Below are positions 15,815 to 25,058 of a stretch of DNA of 43,449 nucleotides, one piece after another. A model generated the notes under the pieces. That model was not told the DNA's origin, searched no databases, and saw only the letters and a program-made list of their open reading frames with translations. Source of the stretch: Acidimicrobiaceae bacterium (lineage in GTDB: Bacteria > Actinomycetota > Acidimicrobiia > Acidimicrobiales > RAAP-2); contig PKWW01000053.1 in the NCBI GenBank assembly GCA_003132165.1, positions 1-43,449 of the forward strand, in the 5' to 3' direction. Made by a program: the position numbers and the translations under genes. Positions within the stretch are counted from its first letter, which is position 1; every line of letters begins with the position of its first letter.

Positions 15815-17173
15815 TTAGGGAGAAGCAGACGGCGCTTTGAGTTGCCAGCGAGCCAGGTTGATGGCCGCGTTGAGGTCGCGGTCGATTACCAGTCCACAGA
15901 CTTCGCATGAATAGGTCCGTTCCGACAGGTCAAGGACGTTTCTGACCACGCCACAGCCCGAGCACGTTTTGGAGCTCGGAAGGTACCTATCAACTACTCG
16001 AACCTCCACTCCGTGCCATCTGGCCTTGTAGAGGATCTGTCGTGAGAGCTCTCCCATGGCGGCGTCCGAGATGGACCGAGCCAAGTGTCGATTTCTCACC
16101 ATCCCCGCCACGTTCAGGTCTTCGATCACGAGGACCTGGGCTCGGTCAACCAGGGCCTTGGAGGCTTGGTGGACGAGGTGCCGTCGGGTATTGGCGACCT
16201 TGCGGTGGATCTTGGCGAGCCGGGACCTCGCTCGTTGGCGGCCCTGGGACCCCGGGGTGGTTCTGGCCAGGGCCTGGTTGGCCGCCTTGAGCGACGCGTG
16301 CGCTTGCTTCAATGTTTTCACCCCCTCGAAGCTCTCAAAGGGAACACCGTTCGCGTTCGCGGCGACCCAGAGGGAGGTGATCCCCCGGTCGACTCCGAAG
16401 GGAACGGCGTGACGATTGGTGCGGCTGCGCTCGGCCTGGTGGAGTTCAGCCGCCACGCCGGTCAGCGAGACGGTCCAACGGCCGGCGCGCTGGGTGAGGG
16501 TGGCCGAGTACACGTGGAAGCGACCGGCGTCGATCATCCGACGAACCTTGCGGGAGGGGCCGAAGAACTTCACCGGACCGAACTTGGGCAGTCGCAGGTG
16601 CGAGGGATCACAGAATCGGATGGGCTGGCTCGAGGGCGTCCGACCCGGCGTTGCGCGATTGCGCAACCGGAAGCTCGGCGTCACCTTCCCCTTGGCCTGG
16701 AAGCGGGGGAACCCGACGGACGTTCCACTGCGCTCGCCGCGTCGCGACGCGGCGAAGTTCTCGAGGGCCCGGGCCGCGTCCACGCTGGCGCACTCGAAGA
16801 CGTCACCAGGTAGCTCGTGGTGCCAGGCCAGCCCCTGGGTCCCGTCATCGTTGACCAGTGAGTGCTCGGACTCTCCGTTCTTCCAGGCGTTGAAGGCGTT
16901 GATGAAGGAGAAGGCTTTCCAGGACAGCGATGGGGTTGACGGTTCGCACGGATCACCGCTTTCCGAGAGAACTTCTCGCTCGGTCGATCTGGCGTCCAGA
17001 TTGGCCTTGACCCGAGCCAGATGGTGGTTCATGGTGTAGCGGCGGGCGCCCGCGCACTTGGCGAGGAGGATTCGTTGCTGCGCGTTCGGGTCGAGGGCGA
17101 ACTGGAATGTGACGGCTCGCGAGAGCACCTGACCCGAGTGGGAGGTGGGTGGCGTGGTCAATCGTGGAGCCAT
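15815..17173 (-). mobile_element. tnpB: tnpB, RNA-guided nuclease of an IS605/IS1341-type element
   Basis: A 452-residue TnpB with an apparently intact RuvC nuclease: Asp262 (FGVDRGITSLW), Glu351 (VLVIEDLNVAGM) and Asp433 (DRDLNAAINLA), plus a zinc ribbon with Cys404, Cys407, Cys423 and Cys426. TnpB proteins cut DNA guided by an omega RNA made from the element's right end and help the element persist. No tnpA transposase gene lies nearby, so this is an IS1341-like, non-autonomous arrangement. ATG 17173 is chosen because it begins the family N-terminus (AVTFQFALDPN follows); the open frame to 17488 would overlap cysK. A 6-bp inverted repeat at 17192-17218 may belong to the left end. Confidence 0.92.
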
Positions 17174-17191
17174 GGAATCCAGTCTTGAGAG

Positions 17192-17218
17192 GTGGTGTGA
17201 CACAAATGGTCGCACCAC
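17192..17218. repeat. Inverted repeat upstream of tnpB, possible left-end hairpin
   Basis: GTGGTG (17192-17197) and CACCAC (17213-17218) can pair around a 15-nt loop, 19 bp upstream of the tnpB start. IS605-type elements carry subterminal hairpins at their left ends. The true left boundary cannot be fixed from one copy. Confidence 0.25.
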
Positions 17219-17363
17219 GTGGACGAAAAGACACGCGTCGTTCGAGCACTGAGGAAGAAAGCCGGCGCGTGCCTCGAAAGTCCCACTACGGACGCCGCGC
17301 TTTGCAATGATGGTCAAAAGGCGCTGCTCCACCTCAGTCAACTTTTGGAAGAGGAGTCTCACG

Positions 17364-18296
17364 ATGCCAACGACTCGCCCGGGCGCGACCGTCCTCGACG
17401 CCATCGGCTCGACGCCACTCATCGAAGTCGACGGCGTCTGGCTCAAACTCGAATACTTGAACCCGTCCGGCTCAATCAAGGCGCGCATGGCTCGCTACAT
17501 CATTGAACGAGCCGAACGCGAAGGACTGTTGCGACCCGGCGACACGATCGTCGAGGCGTCCAGTGGCAATACGGGCAACGCGATGAGCATGGTTGCGGCG
17601 GTGAAGGGCTACAAGATGCTCGTCGTCATGCCCGAAGGCATGAGCCCCGAACGCGCCGCCATCTCGACGGCCTTCGGGGCTCAACTCATCAACGTCGGAA
17701 ACTTCCACGTGAACGAAGCCCTCGCGGTCGCGAGTGAGTTGGGCGAGCGACCGGGCCACTTCGCCCCTCACCAGTTCGAGTCTGAGTGGAACGTCGAGGA
17801 GAACCGGACATGGCTGGGTCCCGAGATCCTGCGCCAACTACCCGATGGAAGGATTCCCGATGCGTTCGTCATGGGCGTGGGTACCGGTGGCACGCTCATC
17901 GGCGTGGGACAGGCCCTTCGCGCCGTCAATCCGGACGTACTGATCGTCGGACTCGAACCCAGTGAATCGTGCACGATCATGTGTGGGGATACCGGACTGC
18001 ACAAGATCGAAGGCATCGCCGACGGCTTCGTGCCCGCCATCTACCAACGCCACCGCGAGATCGTGAGCCGCGTCGTCGCCGTGCACAGCGACGACGCCGT
18101 AGTCGAGATGCGTAAACTCGCTCGCGAGCACGGCCTGCTCGTCGGGCCGAGTTCAGGCGCGAATATCGTCGCCGCGCGACGACTGCTCGACGAGGTACCC
18201 GATCTCGGCACCGTAGTGACGATCTGCTGCGACGAGGGCGAGAAGTACTTGAGTGAGTACTTCATCCCCGAGGTCCACCCCATTGACTACGTTTGA
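17364..18296 (+). CDS. cysK: Cysteine synthase-family PLP enzyme
   Basis: A 310-residue fold-type II PLP enzyme of the O-acetylserine sulfhydrylase/cystathionine beta-synthase family. The PLP lysine is in PSGSIKARMA, and the substrate loop SSGNTGNAM and phosphate-binding GVGTGGTLIGVG are conserved. It ends after the catalytic core with no CBS domains. It would make cysteine from O-acetylserine or O-phosphoserine and sulfide; the donor is not resolvable. ATG 17364 has GAGGAG 7 nt upstream, and an ATG at 17307 in frame is unlikely. It lies just beyond the tnpB left flank and appears monocistronic. Confidence 0.88.
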   Translation: MPTTRPGATVLDAIGSTPLIEVDGVWLKLEYLNPSGSIKARMARYIIERAEREGLLRPGDTIVEASSGNTGNAMSMVAAVKGYKMLVVMPEGMSPERAAISTAFGAQLINVGNFHVNEALAVASELGERPGHFAPHQFESEWNVEENRTWLGPEILRQLPDGRIPDAFVMGVGTGGTLIGVGQALRAVNPDVLIVGLEPSESCTIMCGDTGLHKIEGIADGFVPAIYQRHREIVSRVVAVHSDDAVVEMRKLAREHGLLVGPSSGANIVAARRLLDEVPDLGTVVTICCDEGEKYLSEYFIPEVHPIDYV

Positions 18297-18352
18297 TATC
18301 CTCTCGGCCCTGAGAAGTCGAGATTCCTGTCGGGATGTGAACTGCTTCACCA

Positions 18353-18380
18353 CCCGACGAGGAGCTGACGCTTCGTCGGG
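18353..18380. terminator. Hairpin between convergent cysK and SDR genes
   Basis: CCCGACGA (18353-18360) and TCGTCGGG (18373-18380) form a perfect 8-bp stem, extended inside by AGC/GCT after a 2-nt bulge. There is no U-tract on either side, so this is a terminator-like hairpin rather than a classic intrinsic terminator. It lies between convergent genes. Confidence 0.4.
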
Positions 18381-18505
18381 CCGCTGCGCTCAATTTCAAC
18401 GTGCGATGTCCCTCAGCGTCCCGTGACTGCCTGCCCAGCGGATCTGCTGCTCACTGCACTTGCAACGTTGCAGGTCGACCTCGAGTCGTAACCGAGCGCC
18501 GGCCT

Positions 18506-19270
18506 CTAGAGCGGCGTGACGTACGCTCCGCCGATGCCGCCGTCGACGAGGAACGTCGAGGCGGTCATGAACGAGGAGTCGTCGCTCGCGAGGAACAGCA
18601 CCGCGCTCGCAATCTCCTCGGGTTCGGCGAATCGACCCATCGGCACGTGCACCAGTCGGCGGGCGGCGCGCTCGGGATCCTTGGCGAACAATTCCTGGAG
18701 CAGTGGCGTGTTCACCGGTCCCGGGCACAGCGCGTTCACACGGATGTTCTCGCGGGCGAACTGCACACCGAGTTCGCGGCTCATCGAGAGTACGCCGCCC
18801 TTGGAGGCGGTGTAGGAGACCTGGGACGTCGCCGAACCCATCACTGCGACGAATGAAGCGGTGTTGATGATCGAACCGCCGCCGCGCTTCTGCAAGTAGG
18901 GGATTCCGTAGCGGCAGCACAGGTAGACCGACGTGAGGTTAACCTCCTGCACGCGACGCCACGCGTCAAGACCGGTGGTCAGAATCGAGTCGTCATCCGC
19001 CGGCGAGATTCCCGCGTTGTTGAACAAGATGTCCACGCCGCCGTAGATCTCCTCGGTCTTCTCGTAGAGCGCTTCGACACTCGCCTCGTTCGCGACGTCG
19101 ACGTTGACGTAGGTCCCACCAATTTCATTGGCTGCGGCGAGGCCCTCCTTCTCCGCGAAGTCCGCCACGACGACCTTCGCTCCTTCGGCGGCGAAACGAC
19201 GCGCCGTAGCGAGCCCGATGCCGCTGGCGGCTCCCGTAATTACTGCGACCTTGTTGTCGAGACGACCCAT
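18506..19270 (-). CDS. Short-chain dehydrogenase/reductase
   Basis: A classical SDR of 254 residues with the cofactor motif TGAASGIG near the N-terminus, NNAG, the catalytic tyrosine/lysine in YTASKGG, and CPGPVNTPL after it. An acidic residue (VVADF) at the end of the second strand favours NAD(H). It is the last gene of a three-gene operon: its ATG overlaps the stop of the aldehyde dehydrogenase (TGATG), with GGAGG 4 nt upstream. In that context it may oxidise an alcohol group of a gamma-glutamylated amine to the aldehyde used by the next enzyme (inference). ATG 19273 is an alternative start. Confidence 0.88.
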   Translation of the reverse strand: MGRLDNKVAVITGAASGIGLATARRFAAEGAKVVVADFAEKEGLAAANEIGGTYVNVDVANEASVEALYEKTEEIYGGVDILFNNAGISPADDDSILTTGLDAWRRVQEVNLTSVYLCCRYGIPYLQKRGGGSIINTASFVAVMGSATSQVSYTASKGGVLSMSRELGVQFARENIRVNALCPGPVNTPLLQELFAKDPERAARRLVHVPMGRFAEPEEIASAVLFLASDDSSFMTASTFLVDGGIGGAYVTPL

Positions 19271-20634
19271 CATTCCTCCGTTGCTATGAATACGTTCTTC
19301 TCTTCACTGAAACCCAAGAGAGCGTCAGGGCCAAGCTCACGGCCAATACCGGACTGCTTGAATCCACCAAATGGTGTCGAGTAGCGCACCGAGGAGTTGG
19401 AGTTCACCGACAGGGCGCCGGTCTCCACTCCCCTCGCCACGCGAAGTGCGCGACCCACGTCACGCGACCAGATCGAACCCGACAGCCCGTACGGACTGTT
19501 GTTCGCGATGCGCAGCGCCTCCGCCTCATCGCTGAAGCGAACGACGTTCACGATGGGACCGAAGATCTCCTCGTTGAACGAGCGGCTCGACTGGTCGGGC
19601 GTCTCGAGCACGGTGGGCGCGAACCAGTAGCCCGGGCCCTCGGGGGCGCTGCCGCGAAACGCCACATTCGCCTCCTCGACGTAGGACGCGACGCTCTCAC
19701 GCTGGGCCGCGGTGATGAGCGGACCCATCTCACTCGACTCGTCGGCGGGGTTCAAGACCTTGACACCCTTCACCGCGGTCTCGAATAACTCCATGAACCG
19801 GTCGTAGACCTTGTCCTCGACGAGGATCCTCGACCTCGCACAGCAGTCCTGTCCGGCGTTGTCGAAGACCGCGTAGGGCGCACTCGCGGCGGCCTTCTCG
19901 AGGTCGGCGTCGGCGAAGATGATGTTCGCGCTCTTGCCGCCAAGTTCGAGCGTGACGCGCTTTACCTGATCGGCGCAACCCGACATGATCTTGCGACCCG
20001 CGGCATTCGAACCAGTGAAACAAACCTTTCGCACGAGGTCGTTCGTGACGAACCGGTAGCCGACTGAAGACCCGTCGCCGGTCACGACCTGGAACACGTT
20101 CTCCGGAATGCCCGCTTCGAGGGCCAACTCCGCGAGGCGCATCGCGGTGAGCGGAGTAAGCGTCGCCGGCTTCAGGACAACGGTATTGCCCGCCGCGAGC
20201 GCGGGTCCCAGACCCCAGCCGGCGATGGGCATTGGAAAGTTCCAGGGTGCGATGATGCCCACGACACCAAGCGGCTCGTAGAAAGTGATGTCAACGCCGC
20301 CGGCGACCGGGATCTGTCGACCCGAGTGTCGCTCGGGCGCACCCGAGTAGTACGCCAACACGTCGCGGACGTTGCCCGCTTCCCAGCGAGCGTTGCCAAT
20401 GGTGTGTCCGGAGTTCGCGACTTCGAGATGGGCCAGCTCTTCGACGTGCGAATCGACCACCTCGGAGAAGCGGCGCAGCATGCGGGCCCGGTCCGCGGGC
20501 GTGACGGCACGCCATGCGGGCGCCACCTTGGCCGAGCGGGCAATGGCCTCATCGGCCTGCTCGATTGTCATCATCGGCACCGAACCAATGGATTGCTCGG
20601 TCGACGGGTTGATTATGGAAAAGGTAGTGCTCAC
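19270..20634 (-). CDS. NAD(P)-dependent aldehyde dehydrogenase (PuuC-like)
   Basis: A 454-residue aldehyde dehydrogenase. Motifs in order: IAPWNFPMPIAGW, the cofactor-binding lysine in VVLKPATLTP, FTGSNAAGRKI, general base Glu230 in LELGGKS, and nucleophile Cys264 in NAGQDCCARSR. The C-terminus PFGGFKQSGIGRELG is canonical. GTG 20634 is the preferred start because it overlaps the stop of the upstream ligase gene (GTGA), giving translational coupling; an in-frame start at 20664 would overlap that gene by 34 bp. Likely substrate is a gamma-glutamylated amino aldehyde made by its operon partners (inference from context). Confidence 0.9.
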   Translation of the reverse strand: MSTTFSIINPSTEQSIGSVPMMTIEQADEAIARSAKVAPAWRAVTPADRARMLRRFSEVVDSHVEELAHLEVANSGHTIGNARWEAGNVRDVLAYYSGAPERHSGRQIPVAGGVDITFYEPLGVVGIIAPWNFPMPIAGWGLGPALAAGNTVVLKPATLTPLTAMRLAELALEAGIPENVFQVVTGDGSSVGYRFVTNDLVRKVCFTGSNAAGRKIMSGCADQVKRVTLELGGKSANIIFADADLEKAAASAPYAVFDNAGQDCCARSRILVEDKVYDRFMELFETAVKGVKVLNPADESSEMGPLITAAQRESVASYVEEANVAFRGSAPEGPGYWFAPTVLETPDQSSRSFNEEIFGPIVNVVRFSDEAEALRIANNSPYGLSGSIWSRDVGRALRVARGVETGALSVNSNSSVRYSTPFGGFKQSGIGRELGPDALLGFSEEKNVFIATEE

Positions 20635-21998
20635 AGTCTCTCGAATCCTCGGTAGCGTTCCCAATCGGTGACGGCGGCGGCGTACGTGTCGACCTCGACG
20701 AGACCGGCGTGCACGTAATGATCGACCACCTCGTCACCGAAGGCGTCGCGGGCGACCTCGCTGGTGTCGAATAGGGCAACCGCCTCCCTGAGGTTCGCCG
20801 GCATGCGCGGGGCGTCCGTGATATAGGCGTTGCTGGCAAAGGCCGGTGCGAGCGGAAGCGACTCCTCGACCCCGCGCAGCCCGGCCGCGACGAGCGCCGA
20901 GACGGCGAGGTACTGGTTGACGTCGCCCCCAGGAACACGGCACTCCACACGGATCGACGAGCCGTGGCCGACGACGCGAAAAGCGCACGTGCGATTGTCG
21001 AGTCCCCACAGCAATGCGGTCGGGGCGAAGGATCCGGCGACGAAGCGCTTGTAGCTGTTGATGTTCGGTGCGAGGAAGAGCGACATCTCGCGCGAGTAGG
21101 CGATCTGACCCGCGAGGAAGTGCTCGAAGACCTCGGAGAACCCGTGAGGACGGTCGCCGGCGAACACCGGCTTGTTCTCCTGGTCGCGCAGCGACAGGTG
21201 GATGTGGCACGAGTTGCCCTCCCGCTCGTCGTATTTCGCCATGAACGTGAGGCTGCATCCCTCCTGAGCAGCAATCTCCTTGGCACCCAGTTTGAACAGT
21301 CCGTGCTCGTCGCACTTGTCAACGAGGGTGTTGTACTTGAACGCGATCTCGTGCTGGCCGAAGTTGCACTCACCCTTCACCGACTCGACGACCATGCCCG
21401 CGCTTCGCATGGAGCGCCGGATGCGCCCGAGCAGCGGCTCCACACGCGACGTCCCTTGAATCGAGTAGTCGACGTTGTACTGGTTCGCGGGTGTCATGTT
21501 GCGGTAGCCCGAATTCCACGCCTGTTCGTAGGTGTCATTGAAGACAATGAATTCGAGCTCGGTGCCCGTCAGTCCGGTCCAACCGTGCTCGGCGAGCCGC
21601 GAGACCTGCTGCTGTAACACCTGGCGCGGCGACGGCGCGACGGGCTCACCCGTCACGGTTTCCACGTCGGCGAAGATCACCGCCGTCTTCTCGTGCCACG
21701 GGACCATTCGAATGGTCGAGAAATCCGGTTGGAACGCAAGGTCGCCGTAGCCGCGCTCCCACGACGTGAGCAGGAAGCCATCCACCGTGCGCATGTCCAC
21801 GTCGGACGCGAGCAGATAGCTACACCCCTCCACCGGCGCATCACCGATCTCGTCAGCAAAGTACGTCGCGTCCAGACGCTTGCCCTGCAAACGTCCCTGT
21901 ATGTCGGTGATGGCAAGAATGATCGTGTCAATTTCACCAGATTCGATCCGGCCAAGGAGTTCGTCGCGTGTCAAGCGGCCAGGGATAAGAGACTGCAC
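20631..21998 (-). CDS. Glutamine-synthetase-like gamma-glutamyl-amine ligase (PuuA/GlnA3/GlnA4 type)
   Basis: A 455-residue member of the glutamine synthetase family, with metal-ligand motif GTELEFIVF, NSCHIHLSL, and the late ECRVPGGDVNQYLA segment, where true GlnA enzymes read NPYL. With the aldehyde dehydrogenase and SDR overlapping downstream, it fits ligases that add glutamate to polyamines, ethanolamine or other amines rather than ammonia. No GlnA adenylylation site was recognised. GTG 21998 is chosen because GAGGAG lies 6 nt upstream; an upstream TTG at 22049 would add 17 residues and has no ribosome-binding site. First gene of the operon. Confidence 0.88.
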   Translation of the reverse strand: MQSLIPGRLTRDELLGRIESGEIDTIILAITDIQGRLQGKRLDATYFADEIGDAPVEGCSYLLASDVDMRTVDGFLLTSWERGYGDLAFQPDFSTIRMVPWHEKTAVIFADVETVTGEPVAPSPRQVLQQQVSRLAEHGWTGLTGTELEFIVFNDTYEQAWNSGYRNMTPANQYNVDYSIQGTSRVEPLLGRIRRSMRSAGMVVESVKGECNFGQHEIAFKYNTLVDKCDEHGLFKLGAKEIAAQEGCSLTFMAKYDEREGNSCHIHLSLRDQENKPVFAGDRPHGFSEVFEHFLAGQIAYSREMSLFLAPNINSYKRFVAGSFAPTALLWGLDNRTCAFRVVGHGSSIRVECRVPGGDVNQYLAVSALVAAGLRGVEESLPLAPAFASNAYITDAPRMPANLREAVALFDTSEVARDAFGDEVVDHYVHAGLVEVDTYAAAVTDWERYRGFERL

Positions 21999-22495
21999 GC
22001 GATGCTCCTCACGAATCTGTTGCGCCAGATAGTAACCGTCGAGTCTCAACTTATCTAAATCCGCACCGTCGTAAAGCCGTCTTGCATCGCGCTGGCGAAC
22101 GGAGACTCCTCACTCATTGGTCACGACCCGTTTGCAGTCGGAGGGATTCCTGGTGACGTCCCCAGCACTGCTGACAGTGCCTTCCATGTCGCGCAGTTGA
22201 CTTCCGCCGCAGACCCACCACCCTCCGCCACTGTTGCAACTGAATCCACCGTGAGCCATCGCGCGGCCAAGGAGCCGAGCGCCCGCGGCGTTCGCATTGT
22301 TCACATACGAGCCTTGCAATTCCAGATTGGATGCCAACGAGCAGCCCCGAGATGTTCGAGACAACCGAACGTCCGTGCCTGGGACCAATCGGCCCACGTC
22401 TCACATAAGAATTCCATGGCCTTTCACGTCTCGAAGCCATTGACACCATGCATCGAACCGTGAATACTGTTTGAAATCTGAAAGGGCTGGTAGGG
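21999..22495. other. Divergent intergenic region between the ligase operon and the second SDR
   Basis: About 500 bp that must contain the divergent promoters of the amine operon (minus) and the SDR-permease pair (plus). A TACTGT at 22465-22470 is a possible -10 box for the plus-strand gene. Apart from the small minus-strand frame described separately, I see no clear gene or operator. Confidence 0.35.
22110..22397 (-). CDS. Small Cys/Gly-rich ORF, possibly a relic
   Basis: A 95-codon minus-strand frame. From about residue 15 on it has protein-like composition, with a cysteine- and glycine-rich stretch (FSCNSGGGWWVCGGS) and SNLELQGSYVNNANAAG. There is no signal peptide, no good ribosome-binding site and no recognisable family. 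It could be the C-terminal remnant of a larger secreted protein, or chance. Confidence 0.25.
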   Translation of the reverse strand: MGRLVPGTDVRLSRTSRGCSLASNLELQGSYVNNANAAGARLLGRAMAHGGFSCNSGGGWWVCGGSQLRDMEGTVSSAGDVTRNPSDCKRVVTNE

Positions 22496-23263
22496 ATGGG
22501 CGGTCGCGTAGCCGGCAAGGTCTGTGTCGTCACCGGGGCTGGCTCTGGCATCGGACGAGCGACGGCCATCAGGCTCGCCGAGGAGGGCGGACGGGTCCTC
22601 TGTGCCGACATAAACCTCGTCGCCGTCACCGAAACAGCGCTGCTTGCAGAGCAGGCCGGCGGAGTCGCCGCCGCGCGCGAGGTGGATGTGAGCGACCCGA
22701 GAGCCGTCGACGCCATGATTGGTGCCGCAGTCGACCTGTTCGGCAGCTTGGATGTGCTGGTCAACAATGCCGGGGTCAACATTCCCGGCGTCCTCCACGA
22801 AGTCACTGATGAGGTGATCGACCGAACCCTGGCGGTGAACGTGAAGGGGCAGATCTACGGATGCCGCGCGGCGATCCCGTACATGCTGGCGGCGGGTGGC
22901 GGCTCGATCATCAACATCTCGAGCGTCAACGGCATCGTGTCCGAGCCGTTTCTCGCTGTGTACTCCGCCTCCAAGGGCGCGTCGATCATGCTCACCAAGG
23001 GCGTCGCGCTCGATTACGCCAAGCGCGGAATCCGGTGCAACGTGATCTGCCCGGGCTGGGTCGACACGCCGATCAATTACGCGCACGCCGAGATGCTCGG
23101 CGGGCTCGCCCACGTCTACGAGACCATCGACTCCTTCCAACCGATTGGTCGGCCCGGTGAGCCGCGCGAGATCGCGCACGTAGTCCTCTTTCTCGCTTCA
23201 GATGAAGCGAGCTTCATGACCGGGAGCATCGTTCCGGTCGATGGGGGGATGACCTCGCAGTAG
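22496..23263 (+). CDS. Short-chain dehydrogenase/reductase
   Basis: A 255-residue classical SDR: cofactor loop TGAGSGIG, acidic CADIN suggesting NAD(H), NNAG, catalytic YSASKG and CPGWVDTPI. It ends in the usual GSIVPVDGGM. Divergent from the ligase operon and followed 62 bp later by an APC permease, so it probably forms a two-gene unit with it. The start ATG 22496 has AAGGG 9 nt upstream. It is only distantly similar to the SDR at 18506-19270 and is not a recent duplicate. Confidence 0.87.
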   Translation: MGGRVAGKVCVVTGAGSGIGRATAIRLAEEGGRVLCADINLVAVTETALLAEQAGGVAAAREVDVSDPRAVDAMIGAAVDLFGSLDVLVNNAGVNIPGVLHEVTDEVIDRTLAVNVKGQIYGCRAAIPYMLAAGGGSIINISSVNGIVSEPFLAVYSASKGASIMLTKGVALDYAKRGIRCNVICPGWVDTPINYAHAEMLGGLAHVYETIDSFQPIGRPGEPREIAHVVLFLASDEASFMTGSIVPVDGGMTSQ

Positions 23264-23325
23264 CGAGGATTGTCCAAGTCCAGCGAAGTGCAGAAGCGGC
23301 CCAGGTCGCAGAGGAGAAGAAACAT

Positions 23326-24984
23326 ATGAGCAACCAACCACCACAGGGTGGCGCCGATGCAATGAGCGACGAAGCCAAGCTCCACGAACTTGGCTACGCC
23401 CAGGAGCTTCGCCGGGGCATGTCCGGCTTCTCCAACTTCGCTGTCTCATTCACCATCATCTCCATCCTCTCGGGCTGTCTAACGCTCTTCTCCTTCGGGA
23501 TGAACACCGGTGGTCCGATGACGATGATCTGGGGCTGGCTCCTCGTGGGCGTGTTCGTTCTTCTCGTAGGCCTCGGCATGGCCGAGGTGTGTTCGAGCTA
23601 TCCAACCGCCGGTGGCCTCTACTACTGGTCCGCCAAGTTGGCCCGGAAGAACTCCGCGTTGTGGTCGTGGTTCACGGGTTGGTTCAACCTGTTGGGTCAG
23701 GTTGCCGTCACGGCGGGCATCGACTTCGGGTGCGCCCTGTTCATTGAGGGATTCCTCGAGTACGCGGGTTGGTTGTCGCCGAACGTCAACTTCCACACGG
23801 TCCAGCACCAGGTGGTCATCATCACCGGCCTTCTGCTCATCGTCCACGGACTCCTGAACTCGTTCGGCGTCAATCTCGTCGCAAAACTCGCGAACGTCAG
23901 CGTCTGGTGGCACCTCTTCGGTGTCGCAATCATCGTGGTGGTACTCGCCGTCGCACCGTCGCACCACGCAAGCGCGTCATTCGTCTTCACCCACTTCGTG
24001 AACAACACGGGTTGGGGAACGCCGATCTACGTGTTCCTCATCGGACTTCTCAACGCGCAGTACACCCTCACCGGCTACGACGCTTCGGCGCACATGACCG
24101 AGGAGACCCACAAGGCCGACACCGCCGGCCCGAAGGGCATCGTGATGTCCATCGTCGTCTCGATCGTCGCCGGTTGGATCCTGCTCGTCGGGGTCAGCTT
24201 CGCGATTCAGCCCGGCAAGTACACGTCCGAGGCCGCGTCCCTGGTCGCCCCGGGCCAGATCTTCATCGACGCTCTCGGCAAGGGCGGGGGCCTCTTCCTG
24301 CTCCTGATCGCCATCGTCGCGCAGTTCTTCTGCGGCATGTCCAGTGTGACGGCGAACTCTCGAATGATCTACGCCTTCTCGCGTGACGGCGCCATCCCGG
24401 GGCACCGCCTCTGGCACCAGATCAACCCCCGCACCCGCACACCGACGAACGCCATCTGGCTGGCGGCGGGCGCCGCCTTCATCCTGGTGATCCCCTACTG
24501 GTTCAACACCGCGGCGTACGCGGCGGTGACCTCGATCGCGGTCATTGGCCTCTACATCGCCTACATCATCCCGGTCTTCTTGCGAGTAAGGGCTGGCAGC
24601 AGCTTCCAGCCCGGCCCGTGGAACCTCGGCCGGTGGGGAGTTCTCAACGGAACGATTGCGACGATCTGGACGATCTTCATCTGCATCCTTCTGCTCTTGC
24701 CCCAGTTGAAGCCAATCACGAAGACGAACTTCAACTACGCGCCAGTCGCGGTGCTGGCGGTCATTGGCTTCGCCACGATCTACTGGCTCGCGAGCGCCCG
24801 CAACTGGTTCACCGGGCCCAAGGTCCAGGGTTCGGCCTCGGAGTTAGCGGCGATCGAGCGCGAACTCAACCTCGAAGAGGTCGCGGCGGAAGAGCACGTG
24901 CACGAGATGATGCACCACCCCATCGAGACCATCGAGCGCGACATCCACGAGCACGGAGAACACGACGGTCACGATCACGAATAA
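23326..24984 (+). CDS. APC-family amino acid/amine permease with His-rich tail
   Basis: A 552-residue membrane protein with about twelve transmembrane helices, in the amino acid-polyamine-organocation superfamily, closest in style to GABA/choline/ethanolamine permeases (N-terminal SGFSNFAVSFTIISILSGCLTLFSFG; then EVCSSYPTAGGLYYW). It would import an amino compound for the flanking catabolic genes. The C-terminal 60 residues are cytosolic and unusually rich in His, Glu and Asp (EEHVHEMMHHP, HEHGEHDGHDHE), which suggests metal or pH sensing. Start ATG 23326 has GAGGAGAAG upstream. A perfect hairpin follows the stop codon. Confidence 0.88.
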   Translation: MSNQPPQGGADAMSDEAKLHELGYAQELRRGMSGFSNFAVSFTIISILSGCLTLFSFGMNTGGPMTMIWGWLLVGVFVLLVGLGMAEVCSSYPTAGGLYYWSAKLARKNSALWSWFTGWFNLLGQVAVTAGIDFGCALFIEGFLEYAGWLSPNVNFHTVQHQVVIITGLLLIVHGLLNSFGVNLVAKLANVSVWWHLFGVAIIVVVLAVAPSHHASASFVFTHFVNNTGWGTPIYVFLIGLLNAQYTLTGYDASAHMTEETHKADTAGPKGIVMSIVVSIVAGWILLVGVSFAIQPGKYTSEAASLVAPGQIFIDALGKGGGLFLLLIAIVAQFFCGMSSVTANSRMIYAFSRDGAIPGHRLWHQINPRTRTPTNAIWLAAGAAFILVIPYWFNTAAYAAVTSIAVIGLYIAYIIPVFLRVRAGSSFQPGPWNLGRWGVLNGTIATIWTIFICILLLLPQLKPITKTNFNYAPVAVLAVIGFATIYWLASARNWFTGPKVQGSASELAAIERELNLEEVAAEEHVHEMMHHPIETIERDIHEHGEHDGHDHE

Positions 24985-24991
24985 CTGAGTA

Positions 24992-25038
24992 CGCACACGC
25001 AATGCGGGGCCCGAACCGGGCCCCGCATTGCGTGTGCG
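24992..25038. terminator. Bidirectional hairpin terminator
   Basis: A perfect 22-bp inverted repeat (arms 24992-25013 and 25017-25038) with a 3-nt loop (AAC). It begins 7 bp after the permease stop codon and ends 20 bp before the convergent dehydrogenase stop. It lacks a U-tract on either strand but is stable enough to stop transcription from both sides. Confidence 0.7.
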
Positions 25039-25058
25039 ACGTGGGTCGCCTGCGCCGA

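Noticed and set aside
16085..16813. A 242-codon frame antisense to tnpB
   Set aside because: Shadow of the tnpB coding sequence with no ribosome-binding site or motif.
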